Shown here: one piece after another, positions 48,314 through 59,446 of the stretch
How the letters are laid out: every line of letters begins with the position of its first letter
Position numbering within the stretch: the first letter of the stretch is position 1
From: Tectiglobus diatomicola
Lineage (GTDB): Bacteria; Pseudomonadota; Alphaproteobacteria; Rhizobiales; Hyphomicrobiaceae
Length of the DNA stretch: 64,000 nt
NCBI GenBank assembly: GCA_039583345.1
Contig: JAZDSJ010000003.1
Location: 86,578 to 150,577, forward strand
Reading direction: 5' to 3'
Position numbers and translations under genes: made by a program
The notes under the pieces: generated by a model
Told to the model about the DNA's origin: nothing
Database searches by the model: none
What the model saw: the letters and a program-made list of their open reading frames with translations, nothing else

Positions 48314-50124
48314 GTATGGTAGATTAACTATGCCTTGAATCATAGTAACTAAATAGACGTAGCCTATGTTCTCTTCGCATGTGTGGTTTTAAATAGCAAA
48401 TTCACATAAAAATGTACTTTACTATGCGACCCATCGAATTTTTAACTAAAGTATTAGTTCAAGAATTACTATTTCAAAGTATTTTAATAAAAGTTTGGGT
48501 GCGATTATTTTTCGTGTCCGTATGCTTTATTAATAACGAAAGCCTGCATTCCAACATAAGTTAGAACTCTATATAATCCATTTCATCATATTAAAGAGTG
48601 ATCTAATATAAATTAATTTAAGATAAAGAATTCCGAGTTAATTAACATTTAATATTCTTTTTAATCACAATATCAATAGTGCTTCGCATGAGGCATTAAT
48701 TAGTCTGAAGTAAATTTAATATTCTAGTTATAATCTGTAAGTATTATTTTATTCTCGCGACTTCTTATACAGCTTTATATGAATATTTCTGCGCTAAATA
48801 ACCCTTTAAGAAATTATTCTAAATGGTATGAATTTAAACTGAGGCACAAAAAGCGTCTAAAAAACTTAAGCTCTGAACTATAACTATCATTTCCTGTTAA
48901 GATACTATGTGCTAATTAGGTGCCCAGCCATGAGATGGTGATTACTTCTAATGTGTTACCCAAAAATTTTTAATACAGCAAGTACGATTTTAGTAAATAT
49001 TTTCAATATAAATTATACATTTTTTCAAGTACTTTGGCCTAAAGTTTTTCATTATTAAAGGGTTGTGCGTACTCTATCTTCACCAGGATTTAGTATATTT
49101 TCGAGTCAGGAGAAATTTTGAGCGCGTAAATGCAAATTAGTAGGTATCACATTCTTACTTTGATAGTAATATCATTAATTTAGATTTCTATAATATATAC
49201 GTGGATTATAAATAAATGTTCTCATAACAAGCTTTTTGCCTGAAAAACTTATTGCGAAATAACGTACAGAGTTAAATACCTCATTTCGAGGTTCTGAATC
49301 TACATATGAAGCCAATATTCAGGTTGAGAACCTAAGTAATAGCTTGAAACCTATGCTAAAGCTTTAGTTTTTGTATAGAACGTACATTTTATAATAAAGT
49401 TATTTAAAAAATATGTGCCCCGATTAATAACTACAATGTAATTAGTAGTTTAGCTCTATAGTATAGTGTTAAATTAAAATTTATAAATTACACACGTTAA
49501 GAGTATATTTTAAACGTTGTTTATACTATAATTATTTCATTAATTCATCATCTAGACTACAATTGTAAAGTTTTAAAGTAATTTCTAAACATGAGGTTAG
49601 CGGATTTACTTCCTTATATTATTAGTGATGTTATAACCAGTAAAGTTCTTATTATTAGTTGGATGAGTGCTGAAAATTTCAATCCTGTAATCAGTATTGG
49701 AAATATTTTATTTCATTTATACCATACAAAATATGTGGGCAAGGTGTAGTGGTCTTTTTAATAAAAATGATCTAAATCAATACAGAAGTTGTGAGGATAC
49801 AATCTGGGTGACAGTTAGTCTGTAAACACCAAATGTCAAGCTAGATTTGAACATGACTATGAAAATGGTTTATATCAAATAAAGCCAATAATTGTAAAAC
49901 TAAATACTAGGACGAAAATGTGACCCGTAAGTTTAGGCAAAGATTACAAATGTTAACCAGGAAGTGCTCAACGCGGGTGATGTATTGATGTACATCATGA
50001 AGATGAAGAATATGCATAAGCGTTAAAATAAATATGCAGATTTAAAAATGTTTCTAAATCATCTTGGAGAAAGTCTGAAAGAAATTTAGCACACAAAACC
50101 TATTTATACCGAGCCTATCCTATT
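48314..50124. other. 1.8-kb gene-free stretch upstream of acnB
   Basis: AT-rich sequence with no gene, RNA or strong repeat that I can recognise. The acnB promoter should be at its left end. Confidence 0.45.
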
Positions 50125-50201
<77 letters not shown>

Positions 50202-50742
50202 CCTAGATTATCAATATACATCCACATGCAAGTGTTGTCTACTTAAAAGTTGACAATCAAGCTATTTAAAATAGCAAGTCTTACGATCTAGTAATATTGT
50301 AATCTTTAAATTCGTAGAACTAAATGTTTAGTTCCGGATAAAAAGTCTTAAAACTCTCACAACATAAATCGATTAGATTTTTTTACTTGTTTCAAACCTT
50401 CCAAAAATTCAGAGTCCATTCCAAAATTTGATTACATTACATTTCGCAGAGACTTATTTGCAAAGGTATTTAATTTGGATTATCATCACAAATTAAATTA
50501 GAGTATTAACTTTTATATTTAATTTAATATTAGTAAAATTTTATAATCAATACTTACACAAACATCTATTAATCTCAAAACGACTATATTAAATATTACT
50601 TGAATTTAATAATCGACTAGAATTTAAAATGTGTTTATTCTACTAATATTTATAGATCTTACTGCTGTAAATAAAATAAAAACCAATTGAATCTTTTATA
50701 TTGCAAGCCATATCGCTTTAAGTATGAGGAACTTCCAATATT
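50202..50742. other. Spacer between tRNA-fMet and glmU
   Basis: About 540 very AT-rich bases between divergent transcripts; nothing recognised. It should contain the promoters of both. Confidence 0.4.
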
Positions 50743-52089
50743 ATGACGACCGCCCCTGTGCTGTCTCTTATCCTTGCTGCTGGTAAGGGAACAAGAATGT
50801 GTTCACAATTGCCAAAGCCCATGCATCGTTTAGCACACCGTTCTATGTTAGGCCATGTCATGGCAACGGTACAAAAAGCTGGACATACAGAGATTGCTGT
50901 AATCATTGGGCCTCACATGGAATTACTAAGAGATGAAGCCTATACTCACTCTGCTGAGTGTAGAGTATACATACAACCGAAGCAACTTGGTACTGCTGAT
51001 GCCGTCCTTAGTGCACGGGAAGCCTTAGCTAAACACACAGGTGACATTTTTATTTTGTTTGCAGACACTCCGCTACTACGCTCTGAGACACTACAAAAAA
51101 TATCCGCTACACTTGATCAGGGGGCTAATATAGTCGTAGTTGGCTTTGAGACACAAGATCCAACAGGGTATGGTCGTCTATTGACTGATACTCAAGGAAA
51201 TTTGAAAGCAATACGAGAGCATAACGAAGCTTCAGAGTTAGAACGTAAAATTCGGATCTGCAACTCTGGTGTTATGGCTTTTCGATGTTGTGACATCATA
51301 AAAATGTTAAATAAAATTAAGAATAACAATACTAAGCGTGAATTTTATTTAACAGATATCGTAGAGATCGCTCATAATGATAATCTCCAAAGCCGCGTTG
51401 TAATCTGTGATGAGGAAGAGTTGTTAGGTATCAACAATCGTGCACAACTGGCTTCTGCAGAGTTAAAGTTTCAAAAGCAGATACGACTAGAAGTAATGAA
51501 TAATGGTGTTACACTAGTAGATCCATCAAGTGTTTGGTTTGCTTACGATACAAAGTTAGGTCAGGATGTAACAATTGAGCCTAATGTTTTTTTTGGATCG
51601 GGAGTAACAATAGCCGATGGCGTATACATTCGTGCCAATTCATACATTGAAGGAGCAATAATTGGTTCATGTGCCAGCGTTGGTCCTTTTACTCGTCTAC
51701 GACCTGGAGCAAAACTTGGATCACACTCTAACATTGGCAATTTTGTCGAAGCAAAAAATGTTGACATTGGTGAAAAAGTCAAAGCTAATCATTTATCTTA
51801 CCTTGGCGATGGCACTATTGGCTCTGAATCGAACATCGGTGCTGGCACAATTTTCTGCAACTATGACGGTTTTCACAAACATCGAACCCAGATAGGTAAA
51901 GAAAGTTTTATTGGCTCGAACACTTCTTTAGTTGCACCAGTAAAATTAGGCAAGGGTGTTATAATTGGTTCCGGAAGTGTAATCACAAAGAATGTCCCAG
52001 ATGGCACTCTTGCTCTAGAACGCAGTAGTCAAATCCACAAAAAAGGCTGGGCGACTAGATTTAGAACTATGATGTTACGAAAAAAATAA
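50743..52089 (+). CDS. glmU: Bifunctional GlcNAc-1-P uridyltransferase / GlcN-1-P acetyltransferase
   Basis: A 448-residue bifunctional enzyme making UDP-GlcNAc, the precursor of peptidoglycan and lipid A. The N-terminal pyrophosphorylase has LILAAGKGTRMCSQLPKPMHRLA and QPKQLGTADAVL. The C-terminal left-handed beta-helix has RLRPGAKLGSHSNIGNFVEAKNVDIGEKVKANHLSYLGDGTIGSESNIGAGTIFCNYDG and KHRTQIGKESFIGSNTSLVAPVKLG. GAGGAA lies about eleven bases before the ATG. It feeds the lpx genes in the same window. glmS, a common neighbour, is not here. Confidence 0.97.
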   Translation: MTTAPVLSLILAAGKGTRMCSQLPKPMHRLAHRSMLGHVMATVQKAGHTEIAVIIGPHMELLRDEAYTHSAECRVYIQPKQLGTADAVLSAREALAKHTGDIFILFADTPLLRSETLQKISATLDQGANIVVVGFETQDPTGYGRLLTDTQGNLKAIREHNEASELERKIRICNSGVMAFRCCDIIKMLNKIKNNNTKREFYLTDIVEIAHNDNLQSRVVICDEEELLGINNRAQLASAELKFQKQIRLEVMNNGVTLVDPSSVWFAYDTKLGQDVTIEPNVFFGSGVTIADGVYIRANSYIEGAIIGSCASVGPFTRLRPGAKLGSHSNIGNFVEAKNVDIGEKVKANHLSYLGDGTIGSESNIGAGTIFCNYDGFHKHRTQIGKESFIGSNTSLVAPVKLGKGVIIGSGSVITKNVPDGTLALERSSQIHKKGWATRFRTMMLRKK

Positions 52090-52602
52090 AAGATATACAC
52101 TGAACTAAAGCATAATATAAGAGAGGTCAATGATAAGCAAAAATTACATCGCTTATTCTGTAATCTGCATTCTCAGTTAGGACTGTTGAAAGTAAAGAAA
52201 TACTGTTTCTGTCAATCTGCTGCCAGCTATTAATATCAGATTTCTTAAATACCAGCTAACTACAACATAAGAAAGCTCAATTCTTAGTCAAAAAATTTAC
52301 ATTTAGAAAAAATGATGACTTATTGCAATACAGTCTCCATCTTGGAAGTACACTTTATATAAGACCGTTCTCTATTTTTTAAACTATCATTAGAGATAGA
52401 CCGGTTGATTTTTAGGATACCAGATTAAATAATAAGACGACAGAAACGCTCTATTCAACATAGCAAACCAATATAATCTTAAGCGAAAATGTTAAAGCCT
52501 TATGAAGGATTTAATCCTAGTAATTAGTAATAACATAAAGCTAATAGTTGATTACTTTAATAATAGTCAAATCCTTAAAATTTAAAACATAACTTAAAAG
52601 TC
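52090..52602. other. Convergent spacer between glmU and hemH
   Basis: About 513 AT-rich bases; no gene or clear terminator recognised. Confidence 0.4.
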
Positions 52603-53670
52603 TTACTCTGCCCAACCACGCAACTCGCGACGTACTATGTGCTCGATAACACTCATCCCACAATCGCCATCATTAAGACATGGAATATGCGTGAACCTAT
52701 CGCCACCTGCCTCGATAAAATCTTCTCTAGCTTCTTTCGCTATCTCCTCTAATGTCTCAAGGCAATCAGATACGAAACCTGGATTAATTACAGCAACCCT
52801 CTTTATCCCATCACGAGCAAGCTTTTTTAAAGTCTTATCAGTATATGGCGTCAACCATTCTTGTGGTCCAAAACGACTTTGGAATGTACTTATCAAACGT
52901 TCTTCTGGCCAGACAAGATATTCTCGCAAAAGCCTAGTCGTCTTAAGGCATTGGCAATGGTAAGGATCACCAGCCATAAAATAACTTTTAGGAATACCAT
53001 GATAAGAAGCTATCACGACTTCAGGTTCCCAATCACAACCAACTAGATGAGTCTTGATAGAATTGGCTAATGCTGCAATGTAACTAGGATCGTCATAGTA
53101 AGGTGGAACTATACGGAGTGTTGGTTGCCAACGCATTTTTTTCAACACGTCAAACACCCTGTCATTTACTGTCGCTGTAGTAGCTGCAGAATATTGAGGA
53201 TATAGCGGATAGCATAAAATACGCTCGCAGCCGGCATCTTTCATAGCAACCAGCTTATCAGCTATGGAGGGTGTACCATAACGCATAGCCCAATCTACAA
53301 CTACATTATCGCCAAGATCCATAAGTCTGAACTTAAGTTTCTTGGATTGGTGTCTGGTGTGAGTGCGAAGAAAACTCTCGTCAAGTTCGTTGTTCCAAAT
53401 CGATTTGTAAGCTTGCCCAATGCGTTGCGGACGGCGATTAAGAATTACACCATAAAGTAAAGGATACCAATAAATTGGTGACCACTCAATCACACGCCGA
53501 TCTGTGAGGAATTCTGCGAGATAACGTCGTATTGACCAGTAATCTGTACCATCGGGTGTTCCAAGGTTAATAAGAAGAACGCCTATCCTACCTAACTTTA
53601 GCCCAGGATGGATATTGCTATCATAATCACTTTTTATGCCTAATAGACTATTTCTATCATCCTGTTTCAT
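52603..53670 (-). CDS. hemH: Ferrochelatase
   Basis: A 355-residue enzyme inserting Fe2+ into protoporphyrin IX, the last step of haem synthesis. It starts its domain with GVLLINLGTPDGTDYWSIRRYLAEFLTDRRVIE and has RMRYGTPS-like WAMRYGTPSI, YPLYPQYSAATTATVNDRVFDVL and the catalytic-His segment VIASYHGIPKSYFMAGDPYHCQCLKTTRLL. Cysteines in SDCLETLEEI and in PCLNDGDCGM near the C-terminus could ligate a 2Fe-2S cluster, as in some alphaproteobacterial ferrochelatases; that is inference. The frame opens with TTG at 53682; ATG 53670 is four codons inside and I prefer it. Confidence 0.95.
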   Translation of the reverse strand: MKQDDRNSLLGIKSDYDSNIHPGLKLGRIGVLLINLGTPDGTDYWSIRRYLAEFLTDRRVIEWSPIYWYPLLYGVILNRRPQRIGQAYKSIWNNELDESFLRTHTRHQSKKLKFRLMDLGDNVVVDWAMRYGTPSIADKLVAMKDAGCERILCYPLYPQYSAATTATVNDRVFDVLKKMRWQPTLRIVPPYYDDPSYIAALANSIKTHLVGCDWEPEVVIASYHGIPKSYFMAGDPYHCQCLKTTRLLREYLVWPEERLISTFQSRFGPQEWLTPYTDKTLKKLARDGIKRVAVINPGFVSDCLETLEEIAKEAREDFIEAGGDRFTHIPCLNDGDCGMSVIEHIVRRELRGWAE

Positions 53671-54590
53671 GTGCTTATCCAATACCTGTAATTTGCATGA
53701 CTAATTATAATGTCAAAAAGCACGTATCATGCTACACGACAACAATAATCTTAAACTGGAAATTGAAGAGGCAAGAGGCGAACAGGAACTTTTCAATACC
53801 ATTTACTACATATAGTATTTCCTTTCGACACAGTCAATTCAGGCTTACATTCATTACAATCTTAAACTAAATGCTTGCCATTACGTGTGAAAGAAATCTG
53901 ATAAAAATTTATGAATAGTGACTTATTGATGTTCCTATATACTTATAATGTATGAACATTTTCATAAGAATAAAAACTATAACCTCTCATGAGGTTTTAA
54001 GAATATTAACCGAGCACTAAAAATGCGTGTAGGTAGCTTAAGACTCCGTGATTAGTTTAAGATAGGTTATATAATATATTACTATAAAATCTTTCGAATA
54101 TGTGTATGTATATATACATACACACAACTCACCGAATATGTATCTGTTAATTATTTAAATCCTGAAAAGAGTTGATAAGCTGAGGAGTAGCTATAAGAGA
54201 TAGTGAGGTATCTCCTGATAGATATATTAACTAATTAGTTGTAAATAAAATGATTACGCCAGGCATAGTTCACGATTAATCATAATTATTACATCGTAAA
54301 TTTTATAATGTACTTAAATTAAGATCATGCATTAATTTTAACTTACACTTCAAGCGAAATTCTAATTTATTCTGTCTCTAATCTAAAATTATGTTCCATT
54401 TTCCAACTATTAAACTAAAAATTAGTGTTGGATGAAAATGCATACTAATTAGATCTAGGTCAACTGATCTGACTTGAATAGTAAGTGTGCAACTCTCCTT
54501 TATTTCAAGCTACATTGAATTATTTTATTCTGAATTTATAACGAGCATATAATAGTGTAGTTTATATAAAACGTAAAATATTGACAGCTC
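53671..54590. other. Spacer between hemH and the SulP gene
   Basis: About 920 AT-rich bases without a gene. It contains a perfect 24-base palindrome at 54101-54124. Confidence 0.4.
54101..54124. other. Perfect 24-bp palindrome
   Basis: Alternating purine-pyrimidine sequence; the half-site is TGTGTATGTATA and the other half is its exact complement with no loop. It could be a protein-binding site or form a cruciform; it may also be a simple-sequence accident. Confidence 0.6.
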
Positions 54591-56228
54591 TTAATGGCCA
54601 GTATTTATAACACCTGTTTTTATCGAGTAATCAACTGCAAGTCCATAATCCGGATCATTATCTGAATTAACAACAAGCTGTCCAGCACGATTTAAAAGAC
54701 GATGGCAGTCTTTTGAAAGATGACGAAGCTGAAGTAGCTTACCACGCGCCTCATACTTTTGAGCTATTTTTTCTATAGCTTGCAACGCTGACTGATCCAC
54801 AACGCGACTATTGAGAAAATCTACTATAACTAAGTTTGGATCATTTTTCGGATTGAAAAGTTCATCAAAACCTGCGACTGATCCAAAAAACAAAGGACCA
54901 TCAATTTTATAGAGCTTTGAATTATCCGCTGTTACTTCTACCAGCGCAGTTATTCGTGTCGCATTATTCCATGCATAACAAAGTGCTGACATGATAACAC
55001 CTGTAACAACTGCAACAGCTAAGTCACTAATAACAGTTACAGTAGTGACTAGAATCATCACCATAGCGTCGTTTTTTGGAATGCGTCCAAGAATGGCTAA
55101 ACTATTCCAAGCGAATGTACCGACTACTACCATCATCATTACACCGACTAAAGCAGCTAAGGGAATTTGCTCGATAAGGCTCGAAGCAAACACTATGAAT
55201 ATAAGAAGGAAAAGCGCCGCTGAAATTCCTGATAGTCGTGTTCGTCCTCCAGAATCCACATTAATCATAGATTGACCAATCATCGCACAGCCACCCATTC
55301 CAGCAAAGAAACCAGTAATTGTATTCGCAGTTCCCTGAGCAATACATTCCTGCGAAGCACCTCCTCGCTTTTCTGTTATCTCACTCACAAGATTAAGTGT
55401 GAGCAAACTCTCAATCAGACCTATCGCCGCAAGGATTATTGCATATGGAAAAATGATCTGCAACGTCTCCAGATTAAACGGTACCATTGGTATATGAAAC
55501 GTTGGTAATCCACCTTGAATAGATGCAAGATCACCAACTCTTGGCACTTCAATGCCAAACATGATAACTACAAATGCTACGAGACCAATCCCAACAAGTG
55601 GAGCCGGCACTGCACGTATGAACTTCGATGAAAGGTAAATTGCAACCATTGTTAGAATTACTAGTCCCAGCATCTTAATTAATTGCCAACCTGTCATCCA
55701 GATTTTGTACCCATCGGGTCCTTGAACCTGGAAATGCATAAGCTGAGCCATAAAAATTACTATCGCAAGCCCGTTAACAAAACCCAACATTACTGGGTGC
55801 GGAACCAGACGAATGAATTTACCAAGTTTTAAAACGCCTGCGGTAATTTGCAAAATACCCATCAAAACTATCGTCGCGAATAGATAATTAACTCCATGAC
55901 TTGAGACTAGCGAAACCATAACGACCGCTAAAGCTCCAGTTGCTCCTGATATCATACCAGGGCGCCCTCCTATCATAGCTGTAACTAAACCGACAATGAA
56001 TGCTGCATATAGGCCAGTTAGCGGATGAACACCTGCAACAAATGCAAATGCTACTGCTTCTGGAACTAGTGCGAGAGCCACAGTTAGACCAGCTAACAAC
56101 TCAATCTTAATACGCTCGGGAGTTAATCCATTTGTTTTCACATTTTTCCAGCTAGCTGAACTAACTCCATTCGCAAATATCGCAAGTGATGCCTTTACTG
56201 CCTTGTTGTACGTTATAGCATTAGTCAT
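54591..56228 (-). CDS. SulP family anion transporter with STAS domain
   Basis: A 545-residue membrane transporter. LLAGLTVALALVPEAVAFAFVAGVHPLTGLYAAFIVGLVTAMIGGRPGMISGATGALAVV is the SulP entry signature; about ten further membrane segments follow, then a C-terminal cytoplasmic STAS domain (about residues 420-530, IVDFLNSRVVDQSALQAIEKIAQKY). SulP proteins carry sulfate, bicarbonate or dicarboxylates; the substrate cannot be fixed here. I chose ATG 56228 (MTNAITYNKAVKAS) with GAG just before it; the frame opens with TTG at 56321. It is a single-gene unit. Confidence 0.9.
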   Translation of the reverse strand: MTNAITYNKAVKASLAIFANGVSSASWKNVKTNGLTPERIKIELLAGLTVALALVPEAVAFAFVAGVHPLTGLYAAFIVGLVTAMIGGRPGMISGATGALAVVMVSLVSSHGVNYLFATIVLMGILQITAGVLKLGKFIRLVPHPVMLGFVNGLAIVIFMAQLMHFQVQGPDGYKIWMTGWQLIKMLGLVILTMVAIYLSSKFIRAVPAPLVGIGLVAFVVIMFGIEVPRVGDLASIQGGLPTFHIPMVPFNLETLQIIFPYAIILAAIGLIESLLTLNLVSEITEKRGGASQECIAQGTANTITGFFAGMGGCAMIGQSMINVDSGGRTRLSGISAALFLLIFIVFASSLIEQIPLAALVGVMMMVVVGTFAWNSLAILGRIPKNDAMVMILVTTVTVISDLAVAVVTGVIMSALCYAWNNATRITALVEVTADNSKLYKIDGPLFFGSVAGFDELFNPKNDPNLVIVDFLNSRVVDQSALQAIEKIAQKYEARGKLLQLRHLSKDCHRLLNRAGQLVVNSDNDPDYGLAVDYSIKTGVINTGH

Positions 56229-56903
56229 TTTCTCAGTCTGAGAAGATATAACGTCATTTATTAATTTGACGACCCGGGCATAAAATGACACTGGTGTTAG
56301 GCTCCGTATTAAGGTAAGCAAGCTAGGTTATATGAACTAAAATACATAATTTAGATCGTGTTATCAGGTGTTTGGAAACGCTACATTAAGAACAACCTTG
56401 TGTAACACGATTATATTTTTCATGTTCAGACACTATGAGGATTTAAAACTAGGCATTACTAAAGTAATTAGTTTTTTAACTTTAACTTTTTGTTAAAACT
56501 ATTATATAATTCGGGCAAAATTATGCAATTTTTTAAAAATTGATTTATAGGTCGTATGCATTATTAGCATTACAATAAGCTAACATATGAGCGTATAAAG
56601 ACGATTAGAGATTACCAATATGATTGTGTTGAGTATATGTGCCTATGACGCGAATGAAAGTTGTATCAGAAATATCAAGGATATCTAAGTGCTTATTACT
56701 AAATCAAACTACTATTATATCTTTCTAAGGCTTACCTAACGCACTGCAAAAATGCCGGCGTCCGATTACCATATTTTATTTAACACTAAAACTAAGACCG
56801 AATTAAATTAGGTTGTATTAACCCTCCAGAAGATTATTTCCAACTTGCAAAAAGTTATAATCCCATTAAATCAGGATCCCAATTACAATTCAGACTAATC
56901 AAA
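56229..56903. other. Spacer between K+ channel and SulP genes
   Basis: About 675 AT-rich bases; no gene recognised. Confidence 0.4.
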
Positions 56904-57947
56904 TTACTTATCATTTAATATTTCCTCCACTTCCTTGTTTGTTTTACTTCGCCCCTCATTAACAATAACATAAATAGCTTTTGTAATAACAATATCTTCG
57001 GAGGATGGAGCACAAATTATTTCACATTTACTGTTTTCAAATGCGATAGGTATACCTAAGTCTTTCAAAGTAAATCTATTAATGATATCTAACCAAAGAC
57101 TTGTCACTGTCACTTCATAGCGAATGCATTCTTCTCCGTAACTATTAAACAATGTTTCTATAACTTGCTCTGAACCAGGAGCAATAATAGCTCTCATTAG
57201 CATTTCCGGATATGCTCGTATTGGACGAAGCACATTATCTGCCCCAGCTTTTTTTAATCTTTCTCGGTTTTTATCCTTCACAGCTTCTACAATAATACGG
57301 CCATTAACACTCATTGAACGCAACCGATCGACCAGTTCAAAATTGATGCTATCCGAGGCAGGATCAAACTGATTTCTAGAGAGGATAACAGTAGTATGAG
57401 CATATTTTACACTTGCTGATTCTAGTGTATCTTCATTGAATATAGGTTTGCTAACATGCACAACATCTAATTCCCTCAATCGATTCGAAATACCTTGTTT
57501 GAATCGGTCGCAAACTATTACTATAGGAAGGCTTGCCAAATCAGAACTACTTTTTCTCAGACCAGAAATTGCTTGAAAGAAATACTCTTCATCAATCTCT
57601 TCTGGGCAGTTTAGAAAAACTATATGATCTCTCATGCTCCAACTCCAATCTCCTCTTAACATTCTGTCCTTAATTTCTTGCCTGTGTTCGAAATACATAG
57701 CTGCTACCTGAGCAAGTATAGCAACACCAAAAAAATAAAGTAGAAATATTGTGGCAGTTCTTCCCCAAACAGTTTGCGCAGAGAAATCTCCATAACCAAC
57801 AGTGGTGGCAGAAGTCATGGTCAACCATATCGAGTCGCCTACAGATAGCTCTTCAAAATGAATCATTGCAAATGTGTGCAAGACCAATATTATAAATAAC
57901 ACGACAAGCAATCTTAGTAATCTTTTACCTATTGAATTATCCCTCAT
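56904..57947 (-). CDS. Two-TM potassium channel with RCK/TrkA-N-like domain
   Basis: A 347-residue protein. Two membrane helices (about residues 11-28 and 63-82) flank a pore loop with the K+ selectivity filter TVGYGD (residues 49-54). A cytoplasmic part follows with DHIVFLNCPEE, PIVIVCDRF, SVKYAHTTVILSR, RIIVEAV and GADNVLRPIRAYPEMLMRAI, resembling a TrkA-N/RCK nucleotide-binding domain though without a clean GxGxxG. I chose ATG 57947 (MRDNSIGKR), preceded by AAGGCA, over the upstream start at 57995. It is divergent from the DUF350-DUF1190-ATP-grasp genes, families that co-occur with ion channels, so a common function is likely. Confidence 0.88.
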   Translation of the reverse strand: MRDNSIGKRLLRLLVVLFIILVLHTFAMIHFEELSVGDSIWLTMTSATTVGYGDFSAQTVWGRTATIFLLYFFGVAILAQVAAMYFEHRQEIKDRMLRGDWSWSMRDHIVFLNCPEEIDEEYFFQAISGLRKSSSDLASLPIVIVCDRFKQGISNRLRELDVVHVSKPIFNEDTLESASVKYAHTTVILSRNQFDPASDSINFELVDRLRSMSVNGRIIVEAVKDKNRERLKKAGADNVLRPIRAYPEMLMRAIIAPGSEQVIETLFNSYGEECIRYEVTVTSLWLDIINRFTLKDLGIPIAFENSKCEIICAPSSEDIVITKAIYVIVNEGRSKTNKEVEEILNDK

Positions 57948-58403
57948 GATTGCCTTGCGTTTTATGATTAACATTTTTGTGAAGCTTATTAGCATCTTGC
58001 CTCAATACAATTTATAAATTTTGTGAAAAATAATTTTTATAGAGATTAATTTAAATTATAAGAAAAAACTTTTTTAAAAAATCAAACCCAGTACAACACG
58101 GTCAGCCGATTAAATTTATCATAAGGATTATTTCTACTATAATTCCTACATTTGGTATTTAATTATAAATACCATTTCATTTTGATAAGAGTTAATATAC
58201 TTAATCATGTATTTATTTAGTTGTTCTATAAATATCCACAGCCTTTGTGTTTCTACTCTTATAACAATACATAAATCAGGATATTCACACTTAATCACTA
58301 TCTGTTGTATATATATGTAAAATTTTTAACTCATTTTAGTCTATTATACAGCTATTGTCAGACTTTAGGTGACGTAATATTTGCAACTCTATATGGAGAA
58401 CAC
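57948..58403. promoter_or_regulatory. Divergent spacer, K+ channel / DUF350 operon
   Basis: About 456 bases between divergent units, a likely shared regulatory region. No promoter or operator is certain. The frame of the next gene is open upstream to 58305 but that part is not family-like. Confidence 0.4.
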
Positions 58404-58805
58404 ATGTTTGGATATGTCGCAGGTCTACCAGCTTTTCTTTTATATTTTAGCGTTGGCCTAGCGATGCTTCTAATATTCGCAACTATTTATGCATATGCCA
58501 CACCTCACAAAGAACTAAATCTTATAAGACATGGTAATACTGCCGCTGTAATAGCTTACCTAGGTGCAATATTCGGTTTTTCTATGCCATTAGCATCAGC
58601 TGCAGCTAATTCTATTGCCATTGCTGACTTTATTATTTGGGCAATTGTTGGGGGAATCATTCAGGGAATTGCGTTTCTCCTTGCCTCAAAAACCATAGAC
58701 AACCTTTCGGAAAAGATCAATAACGGCAATATTACAGCAGGAATTTGGATGGCTGGAATCGCACTTTCCATTGGCTTATTAAATGCAGCATGTATGACCT
58801 ATTAA
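58404..58805 (+). CDS. DUF350 family inner-membrane protein (YjfL-like)
   Basis: A 133-residue membrane protein with four predicted helices (about residues 4-28, 44-64, 70-95 and 110-130). LPAFLLYFSVGLAMLLIFATIYAYATPHKELNLIRHGNTAAVIAYLGAIFGFSMPLASA matches the DUF350 pattern, including the conserved E-LIR-GN-AAA-like stretch. ATG 58404 is preceded by GGAGA at an ideal distance, which decides the start. The function is unknown. It is the first gene of a three-gene operon with a DUF1190 protein and an ATP-grasp enzyme. Confidence 0.87.
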   Translation: MFGYVAGLPAFLLYFSVGLAMLLIFATIYAYATPHKELNLIRHGNTAAVIAYLGAIFGFSMPLASAAANSIAIADFIIWAIVGGIIQGIAFLLASKTIDNLSEKINNGNITAGIWMAGIALSIGLLNAACMTY

Positions 58806-58816
58806 AGTAAAAGGTA

Positions 58817-59410
58817 ATGCGTTCAAAACTCCTACAGGCTACTTCTATGATATCAAAACGCAGAAAATCATCACATTTACGCAAGACACTTGCATTTGGC
58901 ACGATAGCTGTAGCTACGGTAATGAATGTAGGTTGCAGTAATGGTGTTGGTAAAATGCGAACATTTAAATCTGTAGAGCATTGTATAAAAGCGGGTTTCA
59001 CTGCTTACATTTGTAATAATCAGTATAATAAAGCTTTAAGTCATCATTTGCAGCATGGTCCGCGTTACAATTCATTATCTGAGTGTGAAAAAATATTCGG
59101 GAATCTAGGATGCGAGCGCATCAGACAACCAAGAAATGGTTCATCTTTTATGCCTCTGTTAACCAGCTTTATGGTGGCTCGAAGCTTACGAAACATAGCA
59201 TCAGATTATGTTTACCACAGATGGCAGCGTAACTTTCTCGGTTATTCTCCTATACCAATTTATAGGAATCGATCAGGTGCTAATGTAATGGCTCGCAGAG
59301 CTCAATTAGGAAGACCCGCTATTGTACGCCCAACCAACGTTTATACTCGAACCGTTACAAGGGGTGGCTTTGGCGAACGTTATCATATGTCGGGTAGTTG
59401 GGGTGGCTAA
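58817..59410 (+). CDS. DUF1190 (YgiB-like) envelope protein
   Basis: A 197-residue protein. The N-terminus is basic, then hydrophobic (about residues 24-40) ending in NVGC at Cys40, an imperfect lipobox. SVEHCIKAGFTAYICNNQYNKALSHHLQHGPRYNSLSECEKIFG and GSSFMPLLTSFMVARSL match the YgiB/DUF1190 layout, and the C-terminal RTVTRGGFGERYHMSGSWGG is the family's hallmark end. It begins 11 bases after the DUF350 gene. Met11 (58847) is an alternative start. Function unknown; envelope location is inferred. Confidence 0.87.
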   Translation: MRSKLLQATSMISKRRKSSHLRKTLAFGTIAVATVMNVGCSNGVGKMRTFKSVEHCIKAGFTAYICNNQYNKALSHHLQHGPRYNSLSECEKIFGNLGCERIRQPRNGSSFMPLLTSFMVARSLRNIASDYVYHRWQRNFLGYSPIPIYRNRSGANVMARRAQLGRPAIVRPTNVYTRTVTRGGFGERYHMSGSWGG

Positions 59411-59446
59411 CGTAGTATCGATGGTGCAGTATCTAGGAAACTCATA

